64,000 nucleotides of DNA from Prevotella brunnea (GCF_008016795.1 NZ_SDIK01000018.1:1-64000), one strand, 5' to 3'; positions 17,206 to 27,460 are shown, counted from the first letter of the stretch. Program-made: numbers and translations. Notes: a model not told the origin generated them from the letters alone.

Positions 17206-20200
17206 ATGAAGCGTTCGATACTTGGAATTTTACTACTAATGTTGTGTGTTACTGTAGATGCACAGCGGCAACGGTTTTTTAATCTCACTGTTGAGGATGT
17301 TACCATCGACTCTGTTCTGCCTCATTTTACTTATTCTATTCCCATTGGAGAGAATTATGCCGACTCCACCTATCGATTGGAGATAAGGTATCCCGAGTTT
17401 ATTGATATGAGTCCTCAAGACATTGCGCGGTATGAGATTCTGTCGGACAAGGTTCCTCCGGCTATGCCTGAAATTGTGCAACAAATGGTGGTGGAACGAA
17501 AAAAGGGAGCGTTAGAGTTCTCGCTCGTTCCGATTGTGGAACGAGAAGGAAAGAAGCAGCTTTTGGTGAGCTTTATGATTGCACTCACGTCGAATCCCAT
17601 TGCAAAATCGAAAAGCGTGCGTGGTCGCTCAACTCGAGAGCCTTCTTCAGTGGCATCACGCTATGTGCCCCATTCCGTGCTCGCGACAGGTAAATGGGCA
17701 AAAATACGTGTGCCGAAAAATGGCATCTATCAGCTCACCCCCACTCTTGTGAAACAAGCGGGATTTTCGGATGTGAGCAAAGTGAAGATATATGGCTATG
17801 GAGGAAATCTTCAGCCCGAAAAATTGACCGCTGAGTTCATTCGGAATACCGATGACTTGCGGGAAGTAGAGAGCTGTATTGTGGGCGGAAAGCGACTTTT
17901 CTATGGGCGCGGTCCGGTGAGTTGGGAGAGCAAAACTTCCGTAAAACGCGTGCGAAACCCATATTCTCAATACGGATATTATTTTCTTACCGAAGATGGG
18001 AAAGAACCATTGATTATCGACTCTGCAACATTCCTTACAGCTGTCTATCCTTTACCGGAGGATTATCACACGCTTCATGAGGTGGATAATTTTAGTTGGT
18101 ATCCCGGAGGGAGAAATCTCTTTGAAGACACACCGATAGCTGTAGGGAAATCGCATACTTATGTGCTCCCTAATGTTGCCAATGCCACCAATGGGACATT
18201 GATGATAGGAGTTACTACGGGAAAGAATACCACCGTGGTCGGAGTGGAAGTGAATGGTGAAAACCTTGGGAATATAAAGATAAGTCCGAGCAACTCCTTT
18301 GATCGTGGCTACGAGGTGGAGCGCACTTATAATTTGAAACACCTAAGAGCGGTGGATTCCGTTAAGGTTTTTACGATTTCCGGAGGTCCGGCAAGGTTGG
18401 ATTATCTTGCCATGACTTACGATAAGCCCAAACCGTCACCTCAATTGACACACGACACGTTTCCCGTTCCGGAGTACGTTTATAACATTACGAATCAAGA
18501 CTTACACGGACATGGCAGTGCGGATATGGTAATCATCATTCCAACGAGTCAGAAACTCTTGAAACAGGCACAGCGTTTGGCTGCCTTTCACGAGGAACAC
18601 GATGGGATGACTGTGCGCATAGTGCCGGCGGATGAACTTTATAACGAGTTCTCAAGTGGGACTCCGGACGCGATGGCGTATCGTCGTTATTTGAAGATGC
18701 TTTACGATCGTGCGACCACCGAAGCCGAGATGCCTAAATCTCTTTTACTTTTTGGTGATTGCGTGTGGGACAATAGGATGCTCACTGCAGACTGTAGGCA
18801 GCTCAACCCCGATGATTATCTCTTGGCATACGAAAGCGAAAACTCATTTAGCGAAACCGATTGTTACGTCAATGATGGATGGTTCACACTGATGGATGAT
18901 GGGGAAGGTGAGGATTTGTTGAGTCGGGATAAAGAAGATATCGGTGTGGGACGTTTTCCTGTCTCCAATGTCTCCGATGCGCAAATTATGGTGGATAAGA
19001 CCTTGAATTACGCTATCAATAAAAATGCAGGAGGGTGGCAGAATGTTATCATGTTCATGGGAGATGACGGAAATGACAATCTTCATATGCGTGATGTAAA
19101 TCAAACAGCAGAAACCATCATGAAGACTTATCCGGACTATCAGATAAAAAAAGTTATGTGGGACGCTTATGAGCGCGTTACCTCATCAACGGGAAATTCT
19201 TATCCGCAGGTTTCTTCCATCATAAAGCAACAGCAGGCACAAGGGGCTCTCATCATGGATTATGCCGGGCACGGATCGGAAACACAAATCTCTCATGAGG
19301 CAGTATTACGCATTAATGATTTTTCCGGTTTCACCAATGAGAATTTACCTTTGTGGATAACGGCAAGTTGCGATGTCATGCCTTTCGATGGTACTTCCGC
19401 TACGATAGGCGAGGAAGCCATGCTTAACCCGAAAGGTGGTGCGGTGGCTTTTTGGGGAACCACACGTACGGTGTATGCTAATTTTAACAAATCCATCAAC
19501 ACCTCTTTCTTGAAGCACGTTTTAAGCATTAAGGATGGTGAACCAACAACATTGGGAGAAGCTCAGCGATTGGCAAAAACAGAAATGATAAATACCGGAC
19601 GGGACAGAACTCGGAATAAGTTGCAATACTCTTTGTTAGGCGACCCGGCACTGAAGCTGAATCTTCCATTATATAAGGTGATTATCGACTCTATCAACGG
19701 AATGAACACAGAGGGGAATAATGAAATCATATTGCGAGGTGGCGCAATAGCAAAGGTAAAAGGACGCATTGTGAAAGAGTTGGGCAAAGAAACCAATTTT
19801 AATGGATTAATGTCGGCAAAGGTTTTTGATACACGCGAACTCATCACCTGCAGGCAACAAGAGGAAACTTCCGAGACGGCATTTACATATTATGATCGCC
19901 AGAAAATGCTGTATAGTGGTACTGATAGTGTGCGTAATGGGGAGTTCTGTTTTACATTTGCCGTTCCGCGCGATTTGAATTATGCGGAAGGGACGGGAAG
20001 GATCAATATTCATGCGGTGAGCGATGATCACTCTATGCTCGCACATGGCTCGGAAGAAAGGTTTTATATCAATGGCACGGAACCCGTGAACAACGACTTG
20101 ATTGGACCATCTGTTTATTGCTATCTCAATTCTCCTACTTTTGTTAATGGGGGGAACGTAAACAGTACACCATATTTTGTGGCGGAAATCACCGATAAGG

Positions 20201-20766
20201 ATGGTATTAACGCTTCCGGAAATGGGGTGGGACACGACCTTCAACTCGTCATCGATGGAGATGCGGCACGCACTTACAAACTCAATGATAACTTTATGTT
20301 TGACTTTGGAAATTATAAGAAAGGTCGCACCCATTTTAATATTCCCGAATTGCCGGAAGGAAGACACCAATTAAAGTTCCGTGTGTGGGATATTCTTAAC
20401 AATTCCTCTACGGCGGTGCTCGACTTTAACGTCGTAAAAGGTCTGACCCCGGATATAGAGAGCATCGGATGCACTCATAACCCGGCTTCTACGCAGACGA
20501 CATTTATTATTACTCATAACTTCGTGGGGTCGGATGTTACCGCCGAGGTGAATGTATATGATACCACCGGGCGATTGTTGTGGAAGCGAACAGAGCAAGG
20601 AACATCGACAGACAACACATTTACCATTGATTGGGACTTAACGATTAATAGTGGGGTTCGGTTGAAAACTGGAGTTTATCTGTACCGAGTGCGTTTAAGT
20701 ATAAGTAATGGTGGGGTTGTAAAAGAATCAAAAGCAAAGAAACTAATAGTAATAAACAATAATTAA
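17206..20766 (+). CDS. porU: Type IX secretion system sortase PorU
   Basis: This 1186-residue C25-family protease is the T9SS sortase that removes C-terminal signals from cargo and attaches the protein to anionic LPS. A signal peptide ends near residue 19 (VDAQR). The N-terminal PorU domain contains ATGKWAKIRVPKNGIYQLT. The gingipain-like catalytic domain spans about residues 430-830. The catalytic His lies in MDYAGHGSETQISHE and the catalytic Cys in LWITASCDVMPFD. Ig-like domains follow. The protein ends with its own CTD-like segment (VYDTTGRLLW, then TGVYLYRVRLS). porV follows about 78 bp downstream, as in other T9SS genomes. Confidence 0.96.
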   Translation: MKRSILGILLLMLCVTVDAQRQRFFNLTVEDVTIDSVLPHFTYSIPIGENYADSTYRLEIRYPEFIDMSPQDIARYEILSDKVPPAMPEIVQQMVVERKKGALEFSLVPIVEREGKKQLLVSFMIALTSNPIAKSKSVRGRSTREPSSVASRYVPHSVLATGKWAKIRVPKNGIYQLTPTLVKQAGFSDVSKVKIYGYGGNLQPEKLTAEFIRNTDDLREVESCIVGGKRLFYGRGPVSWESKTSVKRVRNPYSQYGYYFLTEDGKEPLIIDSATFLTAVYPLPEDYHTLHEVDNFSWYPGGRNLFEDTPIAVGKSHTYVLPNVANATNGTLMIGVTTGKNTTVVGVEVNGENLGNIKISPSNSFDRGYEVERTYNLKHLRAVDSVKVFTISGGPARLDYLAMTYDKPKPSPQLTHDTFPVPEYVYNITNQDLHGHGSADMVIIIPTSQKLLKQAQRLAAFHEEHDGMTVRIVPADELYNEFSSGTPDAMAYRRYLKMLYDRATTEAEMPKSLLLFGDCVWDNRMLTADCRQLNPDDYLLAYESENSFSETDCYVNDGWFTLMDDGEGEDLLSRDKEDIGVGRFPVSNVSDAQIMVDKTLNYAINKNAGGWQNVIMFMGDDGNDNLHMRDVNQTAETIMKTYPDYQIKKVMWDAYERVTSSTGNSYPQVSSIIKQQQAQGALIMDYAGHGSETQISHEAVLRINDFSGFTNENLPLWITASCDVMPFDGTSATIGEEAMLNPKGGAVAFWGTTRTVYANFNKSINTSFLKHVLSIKDGEPTTLGEAQRLAKTEMINTGRDRTRNKLQYSLLGDPALKLNLPLYKVIIDSINGMNTEGNNEIILRGGAIAKVKGRIVKELGKETNFNGLMSAKVFDTRELITCRQQEETSETAFTYYDRQKMLYSGTDSVRNGEFCFTFAVPRDLNYAEGTGRINIHAVSDDHSMLAHGSEERFYINGTEPVNNDLIGPSVYCYLNSPTFVNGGNVNSTPYFVAEITDKDGINASGNGVGHDLQLVIDGDAARTYKLNDNFMFDFGNYKKGRTHFNIPELPEGRHQLKFRVWDILNNSSTAVLDFNVVKGLTPDIESIGCTHNPASTQTTFIITHNFVGSDVTAEVNVYDTTGRLLWKRTEQGTSTDNTFTIDWDLTINSGVRLKTGVYLYRVRLSISNGGVVKESKAKKLIVINNN

Positions 20767-20843
20767 GTTCGTTCGTACGTTGTTATGATGGTACTTTTCT
20801 CTTGGAAAGAACATTACAACAAGCGAATAAAGAAATAAATAGA

Positions 20844-22022
20844 ATGAATAAATCTCTAAGAATAATAATTTCCCTACTTTTTATCAGCTGCTATGTCTCT
20901 ATATATGCGCAAGATAAAAAGGATATATTCAATCCCGTTCATCATGCCGTAACCTCGCAGATGATAGCTCCTGATGCACGAGCGGCGGGTATGGGCGATG
21001 TGGGTGTAGCGACCGATCCCGATGTTTATTCCCAGTATTGGAATCCTGCCAAATATCCATTTACCATCTCTCGTGCCGGAGTCTCACTGAACTATACTCC
21101 TTGGCTCAGACAATTGGTAAACGACATGGACTTGGCATATCTGGCGGGTTATTATCGTATAGGCGATTATAGTGCCGTGTCCGGTTCGGTTCGTTATTTT
21201 TCACTGGGTGAAGTCTCGGCAAGCAGCAGTCAGGATGGAACCAACGACATGACAATCAATCCTTATGAAATGTCGCTCGATTTGGCTTATTCGCTGATGT
21301 TGAGCGAGACATTCTCTTTAGGTGCGGCTGTGCGATGGATCTATTCCGACTTGACATATAATTTCACGGAAGACACAGCACCCGGTTCAGCTTTTGCGGC
21401 TGATATTTCGGCTTATTACCAAAACTATCTGAATATAGGCAGTCGCGAATGTCAGTTGGGATTGGGCTTGAACATTTCAAATATAGGTTCCAAGATTTCT
21501 TTCGGAGGCGATAGTCGCTCCGAATTCATCCCTACCAACTTACGTTTAGGAGCCTCGTTGATGATACCTTTGGATGAATTCAATCGCTTCACGATAGCTG
21601 CCGATGCCAATAAGCTCTTGGTTCCCACCTATCCACAGCGCGGTGCGGACGAGTCGGAAACCGATTATCAGGATCGTTTGCAGAAAGATTATTACGATGT
21701 TTCTTCCATCTCCGGCATCTTCAAGAGCTTTAACGATGCACCCAATGGCTTTTCAGAAGAGATGCAGGAAATACAATGGAGCGTGGGAACGGAATATGTC
21801 TATAACGATAAATTCTCGCTTCGTGCCGGCTATCATCATGAAAACGCGAACAAGGGGAACAGAAAATATTTCACTGTCGGAGCAGGCTTCCATATGAATG
21901 TCTTCTCGCTTGATGCCGGCTATGTCATCGCAACGGCAAAAAGCAATCCACTTGATCAAACTTTGCGTTTCTCCCTTTCGTTCGACATGGACGGTATCAA
22001 GGATTTGTTCCACCGAAGATAA
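20844..22022 (+). CDS. porV: Type IX secretion system outer-membrane protein PorV
   Basis: The ATG at 20844 was chosen because it directly precedes a signal peptide (MNKSLRIIISLLF...SIYAQ); the upstream frame has only a non-ATG start. The 392-residue product is a FadL-like 14-strand barrel. It has the PorV signatures APDARAAGMGDVGVATDPD and SQYWNPAKYPF at the N-terminus and RFSLSFDMDG near the end. PorV shuttles folded cargo from the SprA translocon to the PorU sortase. Adjacency to porU supports the call. Confidence 0.95.
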   Translation: MNKSLRIIISLLFISCYVSIYAQDKKDIFNPVHHAVTSQMIAPDARAAGMGDVGVATDPDVYSQYWNPAKYPFTISRAGVSLNYTPWLRQLVNDMDLAYLAGYYRIGDYSAVSGSVRYFSLGEVSASSSQDGTNDMTINPYEMSLDLAYSLMLSETFSLGAAVRWIYSDLTYNFTEDTAPGSAFAADISAYYQNYLNIGSRECQLGLGLNISNIGSKISFGGDSRSEFIPTNLRLGASLMIPLDEFNRFTIAADANKLLVPTYPQRGADESETDYQDRLQKDYYDVSSISGIFKSFNDAPNGFSEEMQEIQWSVGTEYVYNDKFSLRAGYHHENANKGNRKYFTVGAGFHMNVFSLDAGYVIATAKSNPLDQTLRFSLSFDMDGIKDLFHRR

Positions 22023-22042
22023 CTTAATTTAATACACGAGAC

Positions 22043-22534
22043 ATGAGTAATTCTGTTGGTAAAATACGAGTAGGCATGGGCTACGATGTTCATAAGCTCG
22101 TAAAGGGACGCGACTTGTTTCTCGGTGGCGTTAAGATAGAAAACGAATGGGGATTGCTCGGTCATAGCGATGCCGACGTTTTGATACATGCTGTTTGCGA
22201 TGCCTTGTTGGGGGCTGCCAATCTGCGCGATATCGGCTTTCATTTTCCCGACACCTCCGATATGACTTTGAATATAGATTCCAAGGTTATTCTGAAACAA
22301 ACCATCGAGTTGTTGGCTACCAAGGGCTATCGGGTGGGAAATATCGATGCAACCATCTGCGCCGAGCGCCCGAAAATCAATCCGCACATCCCTGCCATGA
22401 AAGTCTGTTTGGCTGAGGTTATTGGTTGCGACGAAGATGATATTTCCATCAAAGCCACCACTTCCGAGAAAATGGGATTCGTAGGTAGAGAAGAGGGCAT
22501 GGCTGCTTATGCTGTTTGCCTGATTGAGAAATGA
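22043..22534 (+). CDS. ispF: 2-C-methyl-D-erythritol 2,4-cyclodiphosphate synthase
   Basis: This 163-residue protein catalyses the cyclisation step of the MEP isoprenoid pathway. Its motifs are RVGMGYDVHKL (metal-binding Asp and His), LLGHSDADVLIHAVCDALLGA, FPDT, and the C-terminal signature with KATTSEKMGFVGREEG. Length and motifs are full and canonical. ispD, from the same pathway, lies separately at 29.6 kb. The start is 20 bp after porV. Confidence 0.97.
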   Translation: MSNSVGKIRVGMGYDVHKLVKGRDLFLGGVKIENEWGLLGHSDADVLIHAVCDALLGAANLRDIGFHFPDTSDMTLNIDSKVILKQTIELLATKGYRVGNIDATICAERPKINPHIPAMKVCLAEVIGCDEDDISIKATTSEKMGFVGREEGMAAYAVCLIEK

Positions 22535-22650
22535 CGTGGTTTCATAAAGGTTTCACTTTTCCTTGTTCTCTCAATTATTGTTGTTCGGAAACCACATCCC
22601 GCACTTCTGTTTGCTTCTCCATCTTTTGCGTATAGAGCTTTATATATACG

Positions 22651-22685
22651 CAAACGCCAAAACTCTCAACGAGCTTTGGCGTTTG
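22651..22685 (+). terminator. Terminator-like hairpin after ispF
   Basis: CAAACGCCAAA (22651-22661) pairs with TTTGGCGTTTG (22675-22685) as a perfect 11-bp stem about 115 bp after ispF. Only a weak T-rich stretch follows. From here to 23020 I see nothing further. Confidence 0.6.
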
Positions 22686-23024
22686 CTATGTTTAACCTTT
22701 ATAATCTTTTCTTGTTCAAAGAGAACCTCACGGTTATCTTTGTCATCCTGAAACGATCTGTTAAACTTTTACCTAATAAAAATAACTAAAAACCTAAATC
22801 TATTACTACTAACCTAAACAATCTATTAACCTTTTGACGATGCAAAGGTATTGCGATTTTGTGTTGTTTCCAAATGTTTCTCTGAGATTTTCCGCTTTTT
22901 ATTTGTTTTCTTGATATAGGTCAAAAATAACAACCTTGCTATCCTGCTTCATGGTCTGTCCTTTTATGACCGGGAAGCAAAATTCTCTCAATAATTTGTT
23001 TATTTCGTAAATCAATAGTTCGTT

Positions 23025-23850
23025 AAACCCAAATCGGTCGTTAGGATTTCTCCGTGTTGTATGGGGGTGAGAAATTCTTTATTTTTTCCACTGTTGCTCT
23101 AAATAGTAATTTACGAAATATTCCCATATAGCGAATTTCAGCTAATTCCATAGTTAATCTTTGGGAGACTGCGACCTCTTTTTTATTTGTATTGCCGGTT
23201 GTTTCTTCTTCCTCGCCGAGAGAGATACTCTTTTATTGCACTTCGTTTTGAAACTTGTACTAAATATTTTTTGAGCCTCTCACGCAAGGTTACATCAAAT
23301 CATGAGACTTTACGTATTTTGTTCCAGTGCTGACACATATCCACTTATGTCTCCAATTTGTATTCAGGTGATGGCAAACAGACGCTTGATAGCGTACATT
23401 CGACTCGCCCATCACCACGAAATTACATTACAAAATCCACATTCGAGGCACGCCTCATAACCTATTGATAATCAGGATAATATTAATTGCGATTTAAAAG
23501 CTTAGCTTTTGCACTCCAATTCATGACCTTTTGCATGCCGAAAGCTTACCTTTTGGAAAGCAAAAGGTAAGCTTTGGATGGATGAATGAAGAAAATTTAG
23601 GACATTATCGCACTTTTCCCATATCGGAGAGAAAGAGTTTCGCGTTTTCAACGACCCGGCTAAACGAAGAATATGCTTATCTTTTGTCTTGTCTCGGACA
23701 GGCACAGGTGGTGATATGGGTTTGTGGCGTATGTTTTTTAGTTGGTAAATTGCCGAATAACAAACCTGTATAATTGAATGTTTCCGATGGCGGTCATTAG
23801 AAAAAAGAACCAAAGTGGTTTCCGATGATCGATTGTTCACAGTAAAGTTT
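23025..23850. repeat. Non-coding paralogous segment, copy C
   Basis: This is the second copy of the segment at 15785-16290. It is interrupted by about 310 bp (roughly 23092-23404) that is absent from copy B. The extra stretch shows no transposase, inverted-repeat ends or coding frame that I can recognise. Either copy C gained it or copy B lost it. The 119-residue minus-strand frame over 23502-23861 resembles the 75-residue frame in copy B only because the DNA is homologous. Confidence 0.78.
23495..23577. repeat. 22-bp palindrome array C
   Basis: Units start at 23495, 23517, 23539 and 23561: TAAAAGCTTAGCTTTTG, CAATTCATGACCTTTTG, CGAAAGCTTACCTTTTG and CAAAAGGTAAGCTTTGG. The second unit is identical to that of array B, showing common descent of the two arrays with their flanks. 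Confidence 0.95.
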
Positions 23851-23969
23851 CTGACCATCAACCACTTAACTAATTTTCGTTGAATATATATGGTTAATTA
23901 ACTCTCTTGCTTTCAAACGATTGCATTAGAATTAACAGAGTATAGTTCTGTTATTTCCCCATTTTGCAT

Positions 23970-23977
23970 TATCTTTG
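23970..23977 (+). promoter_or_regulatory. Promoter -7 element of the glycosyltransferase pair
   Basis: TATCTTTG ends 8 bp before the ATG at 23985. The transcript would therefore be nearly leaderless, and the further-upstream ATG at 23964 would not be transcribed. Confidence 0.7.
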
Positions 23978-23984
23978 TACCGTA

Positions 23985-25259
23985 ATGCGAGTATTGATTG
24001 TAAACACGAGCGAGAAGACCGGGGGGGCGGCAGTAGCTGCCAATCGTTTGAAGGACGCGCTCAACCATAATGGCGTGAAAGCGAAGATGCTGGTTCGCGA
24101 CAAACTCACCGATGACATCACGGTAGTCGGTCTGAAAGGTCGATGGCGCAATCGCCTGCGTTTCTTGTGGGAACGTTGGTGTGTATTTTGGAATTTGCGC
24201 TTCTCTCGCACCAACTTATTTGCGCTGGATATTGCCAATGCCGGTGCCGACATTACTTCCCTCCCGGAGTTTAAGGAGGCGGACATTATTCATCTTTCTT
24301 GGATCAATCAGGGAATGCTCTCCCTTTCCGGTATCAGGAAGATTTTAGAATCCGGCAAACCTGTGGTTTGGACTTTGCACGATCTTTGGCCCATATCCTC
24401 TATCTGTCATTTATCACTCGACTGTCGTCGTTTTGAAACTTGTTGTTCCCATTGTCAATATCTGCCCGGTGGCGGTTCTGAACATGATCTTGCCTATCGG
24501 GTTTGGATGAAAAAGGCAAAACTCTATAAGGAATACGATATTTCGTTTGTGGCTTGCAGCCGTTGGCTTGCCCGGGAAGCTGAAGCGAGCGGACTTCTTG
24601 CCGACCAAACCGTTAGTACGGTGCCCAACCCCATCAATACACATTTGTTTAAGCCGGGCGATAAGGCAGTGGCACGAAAGGCTTGCGGACTTCCCACCGG
24701 CAAACGCTTGATACTCTTTGTGGCACAGCGAGCCACCAATGTGAATAAAGGCATGCACTTTCTTGTGGATGCCTGCAACCGGCTTGTGGATGCCGATTCC
24801 GGAATGAGTGCCAACACCGCCATAGTCATTCTTGGCGGGCGAGCGGAAGATTTTGAAGGACAGTTTCGTATGCCCGTTTTCCCCATGGGGTATATTTCAG
24901 ATGAGAACAAGATCGTGAACATCTACAATGCTGTGGATGTTTTCGTGCTCCCATCGCTTTCCGAGAATCTCCCCAACACCATCATGGAAGCCATGGCTTG
25001 TGGTGTGCCCTGCGTGGGTTTTAACGTGGGAGGTATTCCGGAAATGATAGATCATCGCGTGAATGGTTATGTTGCCCAAGCAAAAGATTCCATCGATCTC
25101 GCACGAGGCATCCGCTGGATTTTGGATGAAGCCAATGGCAACGAACTTTCTGTTGCTGCCTTGAGCAAAGTTCTACGCACCTACTCGCGCCATCGCGTGG
25201 CCGGGCAGTATATAGAGATTTACGACCAAGCTTTGGCCATGAAAAACTATCAGATATGA
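23985..25259 (+). CDS. GT4-family glycosyltransferase
   Basis: The 424-residue product starts at 23985, just after the -7 element, giving MRVLIVNTSEKTGGAAVAA as the Rossmann N-terminus with its Gly-rich loop. The C-terminal GT-B domain carries the nucleotide-sugar signature SENLPNTIMEAMACGVP with the E-x7-E pattern, followed by FNVGGIPEMI. It is a retaining transferase of the GT4 type, probably acting on surface polysaccharide. Acceptor and sugar are unknown. It overlaps the next glycosyltransferase by 4 bp (ATGA), so the two are translationally coupled. Confidence 0.9.
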   Translation: MRVLIVNTSEKTGGAAVAANRLKDALNHNGVKAKMLVRDKLTDDITVVGLKGRWRNRLRFLWERWCVFWNLRFSRTNLFALDIANAGADITSLPEFKEADIIHLSWINQGMLSLSGIRKILESGKPVVWTLHDLWPISSICHLSLDCRRFETCCSHCQYLPGGGSEHDLAYRVWMKKAKLYKEYDISFVACSRWLAREAEASGLLADQTVSTVPNPINTHLFKPGDKAVARKACGLPTGKRLILFVAQRATNVNKGMHFLVDACNRLVDADSGMSANTAIVILGGRAEDFEGQFRMPVFPMGYISDENKIVNIYNAVDVFVLPSLSENLPNTIMEAMACGVPCVGFNVGGIPEMIDHRVNGYVAQAKDSIDLARGIRWILDEANGNELSVAALSKVLRTYSRHRVAGQYIEIYDQALAMKNYQI

Positions 25260-26023
25260 TTACAATTTCAGTGGTAACCATAACCTATAACGCCGAGAAG
25301 GTTTTGCAGCCTACTTTGGAAAGTGTCTTGATGCAAGGCTTCCCTCACGTGGAACATCTTATTGTGGATGGGGCTTCCAAAGACGATACGATCAGGCTCG
25401 CAGAAACTTATCAGAGAGTTTCGGAAGAAGCCGAAAATGGTCATGTGGTCAAGATAACGAGTGAGCCCGATAGTGGGTTATACTTTGCAATGAACAAAGG
25501 CTTGGAGCGTGTTACGGGCGATTACATCGTATTTTTGAATGCCGGTGATCGCTTCCCTGAAGCCGATACGCTGGAGAAAGTCGCACTCGCTGCCGAAGCC
25601 GGTGATGGAGAGGAACGTCCCGCCGTGCTCTTTGGTGATACGGATATAATCGATGCCGATGGTAATTTTCTTTTTCACCGCAGACTTCAACCACCGGAAA
25701 GCCTCACTTGGGAGTCGTTCAAGGAGGGAATGTTGGTGTGTCATCAGGCGTTTTATGCCCGAACGGATATTGCCCGGTCTATTCCTTATAACACGGAATA
25801 TAGATATTCTGCTGATGTGGATTGGTGTATTCGGGTAATGAAATCCGGAGAAGCGAAAGGGCTGTTGCTGCGCAATATTCATGCCGTGGTTGCCCTTTAT
25901 ATGCAGGAGGGACAGACAACGATGCACCATCGAGCGTCGCTTCTTGAACGTTTTCGAGTGATGTGCCACCATTACGGGCTCGTTACAACCATCTTGCGCC
26001 ATATCCGGTTTCTCTTCCGATAA
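25256..26023 (+). CDS. GT2-family glycosyltransferase
   Basis: This 255-residue GT-A fold enzyme opens with SVVTITYNAEKVLQPTLES and continues with LIVDGASKDDT, SEPDSGLYFAMNKGL and FLNAGD (the DxD-equivalent region). This arrangement is typical of WcaA-like transferases. It shares an ATGA overlap with the upstream GT4 gene. The pair probably adds consecutive sugars to an exopolysaccharide or O-antigen, although no other polysaccharide genes are nearby. Confidence 0.9.
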   Translation: MITISVVTITYNAEKVLQPTLESVLMQGFPHVEHLIVDGASKDDTIRLAETYQRVSEEAENGHVVKITSEPDSGLYFAMNKGLERVTGDYIVFLNAGDRFPEADTLEKVALAAEAGDGEERPAVLFGDTDIIDADGNFLFHRRLQPPESLTWESFKEGMLVCHQAFYARTDIARSIPYNTEYRYSADVDWCIRVMKSGEAKGLLLRNIHAVVALYMQEGQTTMHHRASLLERFRVMCHHYGLVTTILRHIRFLFR

Positions 26024-26133
26024 GGAGAAGTCTCACCGCAAGCCTTTACGACTGGCAACTTCAGATGCAGCATTGCGCGAGCATGCGGATATTGACTGCG
26101 CAGAATGAAACTTTTGAAGAAAAATACTCTAAA

Positions 26134-26174
26134 AAAAAATGTCGATAAGAGTTCAAATCTTATCGACATTTTTT
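26134..26174. terminator. Bidirectional terminator
   Basis: A perfect 17-bp inverted repeat (26134-26150 with 26158-26174, 7-nt loop) with A-rich and T-rich ends lies between the convergent GT2 and M23 peptidase genes. Confidence 0.92.
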
Positions 26175-26197
26175 CTTATTCAAATCTTTGAAAGGTT

Positions 26198-27199
26198 TTA
26201 GCTGTATCTTAGAATCTGCCCTTTGACAACTCTTGTGTATCTTCCAAGATGATTGAGCTTGCAGAGCTTATCGACGCTGATGCCATGTTGCTGTGCAATG
26301 GATTCCAATGTGTCGCCTTCCGACACCTTGTGATAGAGAATTTGACTTGCGCCGGGAGTGGTCATGGCGTGAGTTTGACGTGGTGAGTAATCGGGTGCGC
26401 TTGCTCGTCGCGATTTATTGTAGCTTCCCCCCTTGCCGTTCCCTTGTATGTTCTCACGCGTGTAGCTACGGCTTGAAGCTGTCCCACGCAGAGCTGTGGC
26501 ACGTTCAGATTCACGATTCACGGTGCTTCTGCGGTAAGTGTAGAAATCGCCGGTTACATCCTGATTGGCAAAGTCGAACATTAGTGCCGGATTGATGGCA
26601 ACGCCACAAAGACGAGTCTCAAAATGGAGGTGAGAACCGGTGGAACGTCCCGTATTGCCTCCAAGACCGATGGGCTGTCCTGCTCTTACAATCTGATTTT
26701 TGCGTATGATTTGTCTTGAAAGATGTCCATAATAGGTTTCCAATCCATTGTTGTGCCGAATGACGATGTATTTTCCGTAGCCTCGTGCGTCGTATCCCAC
26801 CACACGTACTTTACCGGAGAATGCCGAGCGAATGGTGTCGCCGATATAAACTTTGATATCGAGTCCTTTGTGTGCGCGTCCCCATCTCCGTCCGAAGTTG
26901 CTTGTGATGACGCGACTTGGGGTTGGCATATGGAATCCTCGCAGGTCTATCTTAAAAACTTCCGGCAGGGTTCCCGAGCTGTGCGTTCTTGATGTGTTCC
27001 AATCGTTATATAGTAAGGCGGATGGGTTTTCATTTTCCTCTGCCTCTTGCAAACGATTGATGACGATAGTGTCAATGCTTGTGGCTCTGCGGTCAACCGG
27101 CGCTTGCTTGGCTATCAAGTCTTGTGCGTTGGCAGTCTGACCTGTCATTGCCATTATCGCTGATACCGCAAAAAAATTAACTATCTTTTTGAAAGTCAT
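26198..27199 (-). CDS. Secreted M23 peptidase with LysM domain
   Basis: This 333-residue protein has a signal peptide ending near TANAQ. The M23 (lysostaphin/LytM-type) domain at about residues 95-205 contains the zinc-binding HKGLDI (H-x3-D) and the downstream GSHLHFET (HxH), so it is likely an active peptidoglycan endopeptidase. A basic linker follows. A C-terminal LysM domain (about residues 287-333, HKVSEGDTLESIAQQHGI) would bind glycan strands. Its probable role is cell-wall remodelling in the periplasm. It is monocistronic, with its own promoter. Confidence 0.93.
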   Translation of the reverse strand: MTFKKIVNFFAVSAIMAMTGQTANAQDLIAKQAPVDRRATSIDTIVINRLQEAEENENPSALLYNDWNTSRTHSSGTLPEVFKIDLRGFHMPTPSRVITSNFGRRWGRAHKGLDIKVYIGDTIRSAFSGKVRVVGYDARGYGKYIVIRHNNGLETYYGHLSRQIIRKNQIVRAGQPIGLGGNTGRSTGSHLHFETRLCGVAINPALMFDFANQDVTGDFYTYRRSTVNRESERATALRGTASSRSYTRENIQGNGKGGSYNKSRRASAPDYSPRQTHAMTTPGASQILYHKVSEGDTLESIAQQHGISVDKLCKLNHLGRYTRVVKGQILRYS

Positions 27200-27314
27200 T
27201 TGTCTGTTGCTTTGTTTTCGATTGTGATTCTAAATTAGGATCGACTTAGATTCCTTTCTTTAATAGTCAAAGTTGAACAATACAAAAGGCCAACTAAATG
27301 AATTAAAGGTGTTG

Positions 27315-27322
27315 CAAAGATA
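27315..27322 (-). promoter_or_regulatory. Promoter -7 element for the M23 peptidase gene
   Basis: The minus strand reads TATCTTTG about 116 bp upstream of the start codon. No other feature is visible in the 261-bp gap to recG. Confidence 0.6.
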
Positions 27323-27460
27323 AAAAAAAATCGAGCTAATAGTTTGTGTTTAACAGTTTTTAGATAGTTTTTAACACAAAGTTGAATAAAAAATCGTAGG
27401 TTAAATGTCTTTTCTTCCCTTTGTATTCCCCACTTCCGGAACTTGATTAAAAGTTTTTGC

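Noticed and set aside
22563-22751. 62-residue plus-strand frame after ispF
   Set aside because: It spans the terminator hairpin, has low-complexity composition and no ribosome-binding context.
23092-23404. The extra 310 bp in segment copy C, considered as an insertion sequence or MITE
   Set aside because: No transposase frame, terminal inverted repeats or target duplication could be recognised by eye.
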